This document shows, one piece after another, positions 55,769-64,000 of a DNA stretch of 64,000 bases (positions are counted from its first letter, which is position 1; every line of letters starts with the position of its first letter). A model generated the notes under the pieces. The model was not told where the DNA came from, searched no databases, and saw only the letters and a list, made by a program, of their open reading frames with translations. Source of the stretch: Streptomyces sp. 11x1 (GTDB taxonomy: Bacteria > Actinomycetota > Actinomycetes > Streptomycetales > Streptomycetaceae); assembly GCF_032598905.1 (NCBI RefSeq), contig NZ_CP122458.1:6101001-6165000 (forward strand). The letters are read 5' to 3'. The translations under genes and the position numbers were made by a program.

Positions 55769-57058
55769 TCAGTCCACTGTCACCGGCACTCGGTGACCGA
55801 CGACACGCGCGACGGTGCGGCCGCGAGGGCTGCCCGCCAGCCGCGTACGCAGGGACAAGAGGGTGGCCAGGGCCAGTGCCGTACCGGCTGCCGGCACCAG
55901 GAATCCGGCGCCGGTCCACAGCCGGTCCTCCAGCTGACCGGCGGCCGTGACGGCCGCCGCCTGGCCGAGCGCGACCGCGCCGGTCAGCCAGGTGAAGGCC
56001 TCCGTACGGGCGCCCGGGGGGACCAGGGAGTCCACCAGCGTGTAGCCGGTGATCAGGGCGGGGGCGATGCACATGCCGACGAACAGGCCGAGCGCGGCGA
56101 GGACGAGCACGGAGTCGGCGGTCCACAGCGCGGAGGCGACGAGCGCCAGAGCGGTGTAGCCGACGACCAGGCGCCGCTGCGGGGCCGTCTTCCAGGCGAT
56201 GGCGCCGCAGACGATGCCGGAGAGCATGTTGCCGGCGGCGAACACGCCGTACAGGACGCCGTTCAGGCCGGGCTCGCCGATCGACTCGGAGAAGGCGGCG
56301 AGGGAGACCTGCATGCCGCCGAAGACGGAGCCGATGCCCAGGAAGGTGACGATCAGGACGCGCACGCCGGGGACGGACAGGGCGGAAACGCGCTCCACGC
56401 GCGCGTGGGACGCGGGTACGACCCGCGGCTGGGTGCCGCGTTGCGCGGCGAACAGCAGACCGCCGATCAGGGTCAGCGCGGCCTCGGTGAGCAGGCCGGC
56501 GGCCGGGTGCACGGCGGTGCACAGCGCGGTCGCGAGCAGCGGGCCGAGGACGAAGGTCAGCTCGTCGGTGACGGACTCGAAGGCTGCGGCGGTGCCCATC
56601 AGGGGCGAGTCCTGGAGCTTGACGCCCCAGCGGGCCCGCACCATGGGGCCGATCTGCGGCACCGAGGCCCCGGTGGGCACGGCGGCGGCGAAGAGCGCCC
56701 ACAGGGGGGCGTCCATCAGGGCCAGCGCCGTCAGGGACAGGCCCGCCACCCCGTGGACGAGGACGCCGGGGATCAGGACGGCCCGCTGGCCGTGCCGGTC
56801 GGCGAGACGGCCGCTCCAGGGCGCGAACAGGGCCATGGAGACGCCGGTGACGGCGGCCACGGCACCGGCCGCGCCGTAGGAGCCGGTGGTGTGCTGGACG
56901 AGCAGCACGATGGAGAGCGTCAGCATCGCGAACGGCTGGCGGGCCGCGAAGCCGGGCAGGAGGAACGTCCACGCGCCACGGGTGCGCAGCAGCTGTCCGT
57001 AGCCCGGCCGGGACGCCGTGGGGGTGTTCGAGGTGTTCGAGGTGACCGTGGACGCCAC
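55769..57058 (-). CDS. MFS transporter (12 membrane segments)
   Basis: This 429-residue permease has twelve hydrophobic helices and an A-type loop GRLADRHGQRAVLIPG. It is similar in pattern to a sugar/drug exporter group (YfcJ/AraJ type). GTG 57058 is preferred over the longer frame because AAAGG lies seven bases before it and the upstream residues are very basic. The substrate is unknown. It is transcribed towards the fmdB gene, with about 70 bases between them. Confidence 0.88.
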   Translation of the reverse strand: MASTVTSNTSNTPTASRPGYGQLLRTRGAWTFLLPGFAARQPFAMLTLSIVLLVQHTTGSYGAAGAVAAVTGVSMALFAPWSGRLADRHGQRAVLIPGVLVHGVAGLSLTALALMDAPLWALFAAAVPTGASVPQIGPMVRARWGVKLQDSPLMGTAAAFESVTDELTFVLGPLLATALCTAVHPAAGLLTEAALTLIGGLLFAAQRGTQPRVVPASHARVERVSALSVPGVRVLIVTFLGIGSVFGGMQVSLAAFSESIGEPGLNGVLYGVFAAGNMLSGIVCGAIAWKTAPQRRLVVGYTALALVASALWTADSVLVLAALGLFVGMCIAPALITGYTLVDSLVPPGARTEAFTWLTGAVALGQAAAVTAAGQLEDRLWTGAGFLVPAAGTALALATLLSLRTRLAGSPRGRTVARVVGHRVPVTVD

Positions 57059-57323
57059 GGCCGTGCCTTTCCGCCGCCTGGTAGCGCGCCCGTGCGGGGG
57101 GCGCCGAGAGCTGTCCTCTTGCGCCACTGCGGTAGATGCCGGGCCCGCGGAAGGGGGGCGTGACGGCCGCCATACGGTCGCGCCAGCTCTGCGTCAGACA
57201 GAGTTGGTCCGATCAAGTGCGCCTTCATCGTACAGGGGGATGAAGGGAATCACCTGTGAAAGTGAGCACTACGGGCGGCCGCGCCCCTGCTTCCGGAGGG
57301 TGTGAACAGTGCGAAATCTGCCC

Positions 57324-58907
57324 TTAATGACGGGAGCCCCTGGTGCCGTCGCCACCGCCGTCGCCCGTCCCCAGCCAGTCGGCCAGCTTGCCGCCCTGGC
57401 CGACGGCCCTGAGCCGGCGCTCCGCCTGGTCCCGGACGGGGTCGGTGGCGACGACGAGGAGCTCGTCGCCGCGTCGCAGGACCGTGGTCGGCAGGGGCAC
57501 GAAGGACGTGCCGTCGCGGACGACGAGGGTGACGGCGGAGCCCGCGGGGAGCCGCAGCTCATTGACCTCGACGCCGTGCATGCGGGACTTCTCGGGGATG
57601 GCGACGGACAGCAGGTGGCCGCGCAGCCGCTCCAGGGGCGCCGATTCGATGCCGAGGTCGGCCGCCTCGTCGCCGGAGCCGCCGAGGCGCAGCCTGCGGG
57701 CCAGCCAGGGCAGCGTCGGTCCCTGGACGAGGGTGTAGACGACGACGAGCACGAAGACGATGTTGAAGATCCGGCGGCTGCCCTCGACGCCGCTCACCAT
57801 GGGGATCGTCGCCAGGATGATGGGCACCGCGCCGCGCAGTCCGGCCCAGGAGAGCAGGGCCTGCTCGCGCCAGGGCACCCGGAACGGCAGCAGTGCGGCG
57901 ACGACGCTCAGGGGTCGCGCCACCATGGTCAGCACCAGGCCGATGACGAGGGCGGGCCAGATGTCGTCGCCCATCTCGTGCGGGGTGACCAGCAGTCCGA
58001 GCAGGACGAACATGCCGATCTGGGCGATCCAGCCGACCCCCTCGGCGAAGCCCCGGGTGGCGGGCCAGTGGGGCAGCTTGGCGTTGCCGAGGACCATGGA
58101 GGCCAGATAGACGGCGAGGAAGCCGCTGCCGTGGGCCAGGGCGCCGGCCGCGTAGGCGGCGACGGCGATGGCCATGACGGCGATCGGGTAGAGGCCGGAG
58201 GCGGGCAGCGCCACGTGCCTCAGGCCCCAGGAGCCCAGCCAGCCCACGGCGAGGCCGATGGCGGCGCCGATCACCAGTTCCAGCGCTATCTCGCCGATCA
58301 GGACGTACCAGTGCTCGACGGGTCCGGCCATGGAGAGCGAGGCGACGAGGATGACGACCGGGGCGTCGTTGAAGCCGGACTCGGCCTCCAGGGTGCCCGT
58401 CAAGCGCGCGGGGAGCGGGATCCTGCGCAGTACGGAGAAGACGGCCGCCGCGTCCGTGGAGGACACGACCGCGCCGATGATGAGCGACTGCCGCCACTCG
58501 AGTCCGATCAGATAGTGCGCGCCCGCGGCGGTGACGCCGACGCTCACCGCGACGCCGACGAGCGCCAGTGAGCTGGCGGCCGGCAGGGCCGGCCCGATCT
58601 CCTTCCACTTCGTGCCGAGGCCGCCCTCCGCCAGGATCACGACGAGGGCCGCGTAGCCGATGACCCGGGTCAGGGCGGCGTCGTCGAAGTGGATGCCGCC
58701 GATGCCGTCCTGACCCATGGCGATGCCGATGCCCAGGTACACGAGCAGGCTGGGGAGCCCGCTGCGCGATGAGATCCGGACCGCGGCGACCGCGACGAGA
58801 AGGACGAGCGAGCAGACGAGCAGGAGCTGGTTGAGATCGTGGACAGTCAGCGGGCCGTACCTTTCTAGCCGAACCGCACGTGGTTCCGAGTGTGGGGCGT
58901 CGAGCAC
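57324..58907 (-). CDS. Potassium/proton or sodium/proton antiporter (CPA1, NhaP2-like) with TrkA-C domain
   Basis: This protein of up to 527 residues has twelve or thirteen helices. The CPA motif lies in GAVVSSTDAAAVFSVLR followed by EAESGFNDAPVVI, which holds ion-binding Asp residues. A cytoplasmic TrkA-C regulatory domain occupies the last 110 residues (SAVTLVVRDGTSFVPLP). The annotated GTG start lacks a ribosome binding site. A CTG at 58850 is preceded by GAAAGG and would give the membrane start LTVHDLNQLLLV, so the real start may be this CTG. Confidence 0.87.
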   Translation of the reverse strand: MLDAPHSEPRAVRLERYGPLTVHDLNQLLLVCSLVLLVAVAAVRISSRSGLPSLLVYLGIGIAMGQDGIGGIHFDDAALTRVIGYAALVVILAEGGLGTKWKEIGPALPAASSLALVGVAVSVGVTAAGAHYLIGLEWRQSLIIGAVVSSTDAAAVFSVLRRIPLPARLTGTLEAESGFNDAPVVILVASLSMAGPVEHWYVLIGEIALELVIGAAIGLAVGWLGSWGLRHVALPASGLYPIAVMAIAVAAYAAGALAHGSGFLAVYLASMVLGNAKLPHWPATRGFAEGVGWIAQIGMFVLLGLLVTPHEMGDDIWPALVIGLVLTMVARPLSVVAALLPFRVPWREQALLSWAGLRGAVPIILATIPMVSGVEGSRRIFNIVFVLVVVYTLVQGPTLPWLARRLRLGGSGDEAADLGIESAPLERLRGHLLSVAIPEKSRMHGVEVNELRLPAGSAVTLVVRDGTSFVPLPTTVLRRGDELLVVATDPVRDQAERRLRAVGQGGKLADWLGTGDGGGDGTRGSRH

Positions 58908-59169
58908 TGGATGCGGGCACGCGCGCGTGGGGGCGTGCGAAGCCGATCACGGAAACCGTGCGATTGCGGTTACGTCAGTGCGAGTACTTCGTTACCTTAC
59001 CTAACTCTTGACGATTTCTTGACGCTCGCGAGGGCAAGATCGAACGTCCGTCCGCGCCAGTTCCCGACTCCGCGTCAAGTCGCGTCGGGCCCTGCGCCTA
59101 TGGTTGCTCCAGCGTTCAGTACAAAGCACAGCCCGACCTGCCGCTCGTGTTAGGACAGCAAGGACAGCG

Positions 59170-61959
59170 ATGCCCACCGACACCACCCCCTCCGGCCAGC
59201 AGCCGGGCAAGTCCGGCAGGAAGAAGGGGCGAAAAGTCCGTCTTCTCCTGATCGTCCTGGTCCTGGCCATCATCGGTGGCGTCGGCTACGGGGCGTTCTG
59301 GTCCGTCTCCACCGTGCGCGCCTCCTTCCCGCAGACCAAGGGGTCGATAACCCTGGACGGTCTGGCGGGACCGGTCGACGTCAAGCGCGACGGCTACGGG
59401 ATCCCGCAGATCTACGCCTCCTCCGACGAGGACCTGTTCATGGCGCAGGGCTACGTCCAGGCGCAGGACCGGTTCTACGAGATGGACGTGCGCCGCCACA
59501 TGACGGCCGGCCGCCTCTCGGAGATGTTCGGCGAGAGCCAGGTCGACAACGACGAGTTCCTGCGCACCCTCGGCTGGCACCGGATCGCCGAGGAGGAGTA
59601 CAAGAAGACGCTCTCGGCCGAGACGAAGAAGTACCTCGACGCGTACGCCAAGGGGGTCAACGCCTACCTCGCCGGGAAGGACGGCGACGAGATCTCCGTC
59701 GAGTACGCGGCCCTCGGCTTCTCCAACGACTACCAGCCCGAGGAGTGGACCCCGGTCGACTCGATCGCCTGGCTGAAGGCGATGGCGTGGGACCTGCGCG
59801 GCAACATGCAGGACGAGATCGACCGCGCCCTGATGACCAGCCGCCTCGGCCCCAAGCAGATCGCCGACCTGTACCCGCAGTACCCGTACAGCCGCAACGG
59901 GACGATCGTGCGCGAGGGCCAGTACGACGAGCTGACCAAGACCTGGTCCGACGGGTCCGGCTCGTCGCAGAACACGGACGGCTCCACGCAGGGCACCGGG
60001 GGCACGGGAACGGGTACGGGCACCGGGACGGGCACAGGCGCCGCCGGCACCTCCACGGACTCCGGAGCCCTCCAGACCCAGCTGGACGGCCTCTACGACG
60101 TCCTGGAGGACCTGCCCGAGGCCGTCGGAGTGAACGGCAACGGCATCGGCTCCAACTCCTGGGTCGTCTCCGGCGACCACACCATCACCGGCAAGCCGCT
60201 GCTCGCCAACGACCCGCACCTGACGGCGTCGCTGCCGTCGGTCTGGTACCAGATGGGCCTGCACTGCAAGGCCGTCTCCGCGAAGTGCCAGTACGACGTC
60301 TCCGGCTACACCTTCTCCGGCATGCCCGGCGTGATAATCGGCCACAACGCCGACGTCTCCTGGGGCATGACCAACTCGGGCGTCGATGTCACCGACCTCT
60401 ACCTGGAGAAGCTCACCGGCGACGGCTACCAGCACGGCTCCAAGGTCCTGCCGTTCGACACCCGCGAGGAGACCATCGAGGTCGCCGGCGGCTCGTCCAA
60501 GAAGATCGTCGTCCGCACCACCAACAACGGCCCCCTGCTCTCCGACCGCAACGACGAACTCGTCCAGGTCGGCAAGAAGGCCACGGTCGACCAGGACGCC
60601 CCCGACCGCGGCGACGGCTACGGCATCGCCCTGCGCTGGACCGCGCTCGACCCCGGCACCTCCATGGACGCCGTCTTCGCCATGAACAAGGCCAAGGACT
60701 GGGACGACTTCCGCGAGGCCGCCGCCCTGTTCGACGTCCCCTCGCAGAACCTGATCTACGCCGACACCGAAGGCCACATCGGCTACCAGCTGCCCGGCAA
60801 GATCCCCACGCGCGGCAAGGGCGACGGCTCGCTGCCCGCTCCGGGCTGGGACCCCGCGTACCGCTGGAACGGCTACATCGACCAGGACGAACTGCCCTAC
60901 GAGTACGACCCGGAGCGCGGCTACATCGTCACCGCCAACCAGGCCGTCGTCGACAAGAAGTACCCGTACACCCTCACCACGGACTGGGGCTACGGCACGC
61001 GCGCGCAGCGGATCACCAGCCTGATCGAGTCCAAGATCAAGGGTGGCGGCAAGATCTCCACCGACGACATGCGGCAGATGCAGATGGACAACAGCAGCGA
61101 GATCGCCAAGCTGCTGGTGCCGCTGCTGCTCAAGATCGACGTCGGCGACAAGCACATCCGCGAGGCGCAGAAGCTCCTGGAGGGCTGGGACTACACCCAG
61201 GACGCCGACTCGGCGGCCGCCGCGTACTTCAACTCGGTCTGGCGCAACATCCTCAAGCTCGCCTTCGGTGACAAGCTGCCCAAGGAACTGCGCGTCGAGG
61301 GTCAGTGCCTGTCGGTCGAACCGGTCGACAGCACCGGGCCCGCCGACGAGGACCAGCGGGTGCGCGAGTGCGGCAGGCGCGACGCGGACCAGGCGCAGCC
61401 GGACGGCGGCGACCGCTGGTTCGAGGTGGTCCGCCGGCTCGTCGACGACCAGGACAACGCCTGGTGGTCCACGCCGAAGACGCGCAACCTGGACGCCGCC
61501 GACACCCGTGACGAGCTGTTCCAGCGGGCCATGCGGGACGCCCGTTGGGAGCTGACCGCCAAGCTCGGCAAGGACATCGACAGCTGGAGCTGGGGCCGGC
61601 TGCACCGGCTGTTCCTGAAGAACCAGACCCTCGGTACCGCGGGCCCCGGTTTCCTCCAGCACATGCTCAACCGCGGCCCCTGGAAGCTCGGCGGCGGCGA
61701 GGCCACGGTCAACGCCACCGGCTGGAACGCGGCGGGCGGCTACGAGGTCGTCTGGGTGCCCTCGATGCGGATGGTGGTGAACCTCGGGGATCTCGACAAG
61801 TCCAAGTGGATCAACCTCACCGGCGCCTCCGGGCATGCGTACAACGCGCACTACACCGACCAGACCGACAAGTGGGTCAAGGGCGAGCTGCTCACCTGGT
61901 CGTTCTCGGACAAGGCGGTCGAGGCGAACACGAGCGACACGCTGCTGCTGAAGCCGTAG
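59170..61959 (+). CDS. Penicillin acylase family Ntn hydrolase, membrane-anchored
   Basis: The 929-residue precursor has a basic start (GRKKGRKVR) and an uncleaved-type hydrophobic anchor at about 24-46. The alpha-chain part (TLDGLAGPVDVKRDGYGIPQ) is followed by a Gly/Thr repeat linker (about 276-295). The processing site is GIG/SNSWVVSG, where Ser328 becomes the N-terminal nucleophile of the beta chain. Such enzymes hydrolyse amides of long-chain or aromatic acyl groups, including acyl-homoserine lactones. ATG 59170 is preferred; AGGA lies six bases before it. Confidence 0.92.
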   Translation: MPTDTTPSGQQPGKSGRKKGRKVRLLLIVLVLAIIGGVGYGAFWSVSTVRASFPQTKGSITLDGLAGPVDVKRDGYGIPQIYASSDEDLFMAQGYVQAQDRFYEMDVRRHMTAGRLSEMFGESQVDNDEFLRTLGWHRIAEEEYKKTLSAETKKYLDAYAKGVNAYLAGKDGDEISVEYAALGFSNDYQPEEWTPVDSIAWLKAMAWDLRGNMQDEIDRALMTSRLGPKQIADLYPQYPYSRNGTIVREGQYDELTKTWSDGSGSSQNTDGSTQGTGGTGTGTGTGTGTGAAGTSTDSGALQTQLDGLYDVLEDLPEAVGVNGNGIGSNSWVVSGDHTITGKPLLANDPHLTASLPSVWYQMGLHCKAVSAKCQYDVSGYTFSGMPGVIIGHNADVSWGMTNSGVDVTDLYLEKLTGDGYQHGSKVLPFDTREETIEVAGGSSKKIVVRTTNNGPLLSDRNDELVQVGKKATVDQDAPDRGDGYGIALRWTALDPGTSMDAVFAMNKAKDWDDFREAAALFDVPSQNLIYADTEGHIGYQLPGKIPTRGKGDGSLPAPGWDPAYRWNGYIDQDELPYEYDPERGYIVTANQAVVDKKYPYTLTTDWGYGTRAQRITSLIESKIKGGGKISTDDMRQMQMDNSSEIAKLLVPLLLKIDVGDKHIREAQKLLEGWDYTQDADSAAAAYFNSVWRNILKLAFGDKLPKELRVEGQCLSVEPVDSTGPADEDQRVRECGRRDADQAQPDGGDRWFEVVRRLVDDQDNAWWSTPKTRNLDAADTRDELFQRAMRDARWELTAKLGKDIDSWSWGRLHRLFLKNQTLGTAGPGFLQHMLNRGPWKLGGGEATVNATGWNAAGGYEVVWVPSMRMVVNLGDLDKSKWINLTGASGHAYNAHYTDQTDKWVKGELLTWSFSDKAVEANTSDTLLLKP

Positions 61960-61995
61960 CGCTCCGCTTGGGGCCGTTTTTCGGCTGCGGCGCCG

Positions 61996-62058
61996 TTGTG
62001 GCTGGTCGCGCAGTTCCCCGCGCCCCTTTTGGCCTTCGGCCATCGGGGCGCGGGGAAC
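61996..62058. terminator. Terminator hairpin within the Streptomyces intergenic repeat
   Basis: GTTCCCCGCGCCCC (62013-62026) and its perfect complement (62045-62058) form a 14-bp stem between the convergent acylase and cyclo-ligase genes. The left flank (TGGCTGGTCGCGCAG) is part of the recurrent Streptomyces intergenic element also found at 37111. Confidence 0.85.
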
Positions 62059-62060
62059 AC

Positions 62061-62666
62061 TTATGTGAAGCGGCGTACGCCCGACGGCGTCACCACCGCG
62101 TGCACCGGGCGGTCGTGCTCCTCCTCGGGCACCCGGTCGACCACCTCTGTGTCGTACAGCAGGACCACCAGCGCCGGGTCGGCGCCCGCGCGGTCCAGAC
62201 GGGCCAGGACGCGGTCGTAGGAGCCGCCGCCCCGGCCCAGGCGCATCCCGCGCCAGTCGACCGCCAGGCCCGGGAGCAGGACGGCGTCGGCGTCGGTCAC
62301 GGCGTCCGCGCCGAGCCGCTCGCCGGCGGGTTCGCGGAGCTCCATACGGCCGCCGTGCCGCACGCGCGCGAGCGAGGCCTCTCCCTCGTAGACGCCCCAG
62401 TCCAGGTCGTTGTCGGGCAGCAGCACCGGAAGCAGGACGCGCACGCCCCGCGCGCGGAGCGCGTCGAGGAGCGCGAGGGTGCCAGGTTCACTCCCTACGG
62501 ACACATACGCCGCGACCGTGCGCGCGTGCGCCAGTTCAGGCAGATCGAGGGCCCGATCGGCAAGGGCGCCCGTCGTTTTCCGGACGTCATCCGCCGTCAA
62601 CCCAGTCCTCACCAGGAGGAGCTCTCGGCGCAACATTCGCTTGGAAAGCTCCGGTTCAGGTCCCAT
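62061..62666 (-). CDS. 5-formyltetrahydrofolate cyclo-ligase
   Basis: This 201-residue enzyme converts 5-formyl-THF to 5,10-methenyl-THF using ATP. Characteristic motifs are MLRRELLLVRTGLT at the N-terminus, AAYVSVGSEP and the nucleotide and folate site LPGLAVDWRGMRLGRGGGSYDR. ATG 62666 is chosen over the ATG at 62708, which reaches into the promoter region of galU. The gene is divergent from galU. Confidence 0.9.
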   Translation of the reverse strand: MGPEPELSKRMLRRELLLVRTGLTADDVRKTTGALADRALDLPELAHARTVAAYVSVGSEPGTLALLDALRARGVRVLLPVLLPDNDLDWGVYEGEASLARVRHGGRMELREPAGERLGADAVTDADAVLLPGLAVDWRGMRLGRGGGSYDRVLARLDRAGADPALVVLLYDTEVVDRVPEEEHDRPVHAVVTPSGVRRFT

Positions 62667-62769
62667 CCGGCTCACAGGTGACTCCAGTACTATTCGTAAT
62701 CTGCTCATATGAGAACGAATTCATCGGAGCCACAGATTCCGCACAAAGGCACCGGATAGGGTTCCGCAC

Positions 62770-63672
62770 ATGAGTGAGGCGAACCCCAGGATCAGCAAGG
62801 CTGTCATTCCCGCGGCGGGTCTGGGAACCCGGTTCCTGCCGGCCACCAAAGCGACTCCCAAGGAGATGCTGCCGGTGGTGGACAAGCCGGCGATCCAGTA
62901 CGTGGTGGAGGAGGCCGCGGCGGCGGGGCTCGACGACGTGCTGATGATCACCGGCCGCAACAAGCGCCCCCTCGAGGACCACTTCGACCGCAACCACGAG
63001 CTGGAGTCCGCCCTCCAGAAGAAGAACGACGCCCACCGGCTCGCCAAGGTCCAGGAGTCCAGTGACCTCGCGACCATCCACTACGTCCGCCAGGGCGACC
63101 CCAAGGGCCTCGGCCACGCCGTGCTGTGCGCCGCCCCGCACGTCGGCGACGAACCCTTCGCGGTCCTCCTCGGCGACGACCTGATCGACCCCCGCGACCC
63201 GCTCCTGCAGCGCATGGTCGAGGTCCAGGAACGGAACGGCGGCAGCGTGATCGCCCTCATGGAGGTCGCGCCGGAGCAGATCCACCTCTACGGCTGCGCG
63301 GCCGTCGAGGCCACCGAGGACGGCGACGTCGTCAAGGTCACGGGCATGATCGAGAAGCCCGACCCGGCCGACGCCCCCTCGAACTACGCGATCATCGGCC
63401 GCTACGTCCTCGCCCCGCAGATCTTCGACGTCCTGCGCCGGACCGAACCGGGCCGCGGCGGCGAGATCCAGCTCACCGACGCCCTCCAGCAGCTCGCCGC
63501 GGACGAGAAGGTCGGCGGCCCCGTGCACGGCGTCGTCTTCAACGGCCGCCGCTATGACACCGGAGACCGTGGCGACTACCTGCGTGCCATTGTCAGACTC
63601 GCGTGCGAACGTGAAGACCTGGGCCCGGACTTCCGGACCTGGCTTCGCAGTTACGTAGCCGAGGAGATGTAG
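62770..63672 (+). CDS. galU: UTP-glucose-1-phosphate uridylyltransferase
   Basis: This 300-residue enzyme makes UDP-glucose for cell-wall glycans and trehalose or exopolysaccharide synthesis. The nucleotide-binding start is AVIPAAGLGTRFLPATKATP. QGDPKGLGHAVLCA and LLGDDLIDP hold catalytic and metal-binding Asp residues, and MIEKPDPADAPSNYAIIGRY is typical of GalU. It starts a probable operon with moeA five bases downstream. Confidence 0.95.
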   Translation: MSEANPRISKAVIPAAGLGTRFLPATKATPKEMLPVVDKPAIQYVVEEAAAAGLDDVLMITGRNKRPLEDHFDRNHELESALQKKNDAHRLAKVQESSDLATIHYVRQGDPKGLGHAVLCAAPHVGDEPFAVLLGDDLIDPRDPLLQRMVEVQERNGGSVIALMEVAPEQIHLYGCAAVEATEDGDVVKVTGMIEKPDPADAPSNYAIIGRYVLAPQIFDVLRRTEPGRGGEIQLTDALQQLAADEKVGGPVHGVVFNGRRYDTGDRGDYLRAIVRLACEREDLGPDFRTWLRSYVAEEM

Positions 63673-63677
63673 CCACA

Positions 63678-64000
63678 TTGAGCACCGCCGCGACCCGCAC
63701 CACCGGCCGGGACCACCTCTGGTCGGTGACCGAGCACCTGGAGGACATCCTCGCCACCGTCCGCCCCCTGGACCCCATCGAGCTGCAACTCCTCGACGCC
63801 CAGGGCTGCGTCCTGGTCGAGGACGTCACGGTGCCGGTGTCACTGCCGCCGTTCGACAACAGCTCCATGGACGGGTACGCGGTGCGGGTCGCGGACGTCG
63901 CGGGCGCGAGCGAGGAGTTCCCCGCCGTGCTCACGGTGATCGGCGACGTCGCGGCGGGCCAGGCCGAACAGCCCCGGGTGGGCCCGGGGGAGGCCGCCCG
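63678..64000 (+). CDS. moeA: Molybdopterin molybdenumtransferase, N-terminal part (cut by window end)
   Basis: The first 107 codons read MSTAATRTTGRDHLWSVTEH, then LLDAQGCVLVEDV and the MoeA signature PPFDNSSMDGYAVRV. The enzyme inserts molybdate into molybdopterin. The start is TTG at 63678, five bases after the galU stop, so the genes are co-transcribed. The gene continues beyond the window. Confidence 0.88.
   Translation, partial: MSTAATRTTGRDHLWSVTEHLEDILATVRPLDPIELQLLDAQGCVLVEDVTVPVSLPPFDNSSMDGYAVRVADVAGASEEFPAVLTVIGDVAAGQAEQPRVGPGEAA

Noticed and set aside
59116..62043. Very long minus-strand frame opposite the penicillin acylase
   Set aside because: Composition is Val/Gly/Leu/Asp-rich without domains; the plus strand has the Ntn motifs and a ribosome binding site.

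Overview
The window is chromosomal DNA from a Streptomyces or a very close relative. It has very high GC with strong third-position GC, many GTG starts and purine-rich ribosome binding sites. It carries Streptomyces-type genes such as HrdD sigma factor, a DUF6227-type protein, a tandem IclR regulator and an NB-ARC/LuxR regulator. It also has the short intergenic element GGGGCGCGGGGAACTGCGCG that recurs in Streptomyces genomes. No tRNA, rRNA, CRISPR array, transposase or prophage gene was found.

Left part (1 to about 33 kb) is accessory and modular. (a) 145-6420: a TetR gene, a tightly coupled minus-strand catabolic operon (alpha/beta hydrolase, alpha/beta hydrolase, FAD aromatic monooxygenase, amidohydrolase) and a decayed paralogue of the same TetR at the far end. 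(b) 6642-13773: a plant-cell-wall island with a SigE-family sigma factor, a translationally coupled membrane protein with an extracellular sandwich-like domain, a trimodular xylanase (GH10-CBM13-GH62) and a convergent CBM13-GH74 xyloglucanase. (c) 14298-15245: a protein kinase gene that has lost its N-lobe. (d) 15340-21747: a minus-strand oxidative operon (self-sufficient CYP102-type P450, FAD amine oxidase, SRPBCC protein, zinc alcohol dehydrogenase). (e) A 1.9 kb stretch without recognisable genes, then a large ATPase/LuxR regulator. (f) 26442-30182: a TetR repressor divergent from an aldolase / PfkB kinase / aldehyde dehydrogenase operon, with an 8-bp palindrome in the shared promoter. (g) Further regulators: a TetR and a double IclR protein.

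Right part (about 33 to 64 kb) looks like conserved Streptomyces backbone. It holds an M6 protease; a TetR with an MFS drug exporter; a MarR regulator divergent from a DODA-type dioxygenase; a phosphinothricin-acetyltransferase-like GNAT divergent from hrdD, which has a near-consensus SigR promoter; a WYL regulator; the fructose PTS operon fruR-fruK-fruA with three palindromes between fruK and fruA; a lipoprotein L,D-transpeptidase; a P1 peptidase and LtrA protein; mscL; a CpaB-like SAF protein; methylthioadenosine phosphorylase; FmdB; two membrane transporters; a penicillin-acylase-type Ntn hydrolase; 5-formyl-THF cyclo-ligase; galU; and the first 107 codons of moeA. From memory, this order matches the S. 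coelicolor region from galU to hrdD, beyond which that species carries the CDA antibiotic cluster. The accessory left half may therefore fill the same variable site.

The strongest leads are the putative polysaccharide-sensing sigma/membrane-protein pair beside the xylan and xyloglucan enzymes, the P450/amine oxidase/SRPBCC/ADH operon, the flanking TetR paralogues with matching upstream elements, the triplicated palindromes in the fru operon, and several strong uncharacterised palindromes and hexanucleotide arrays.
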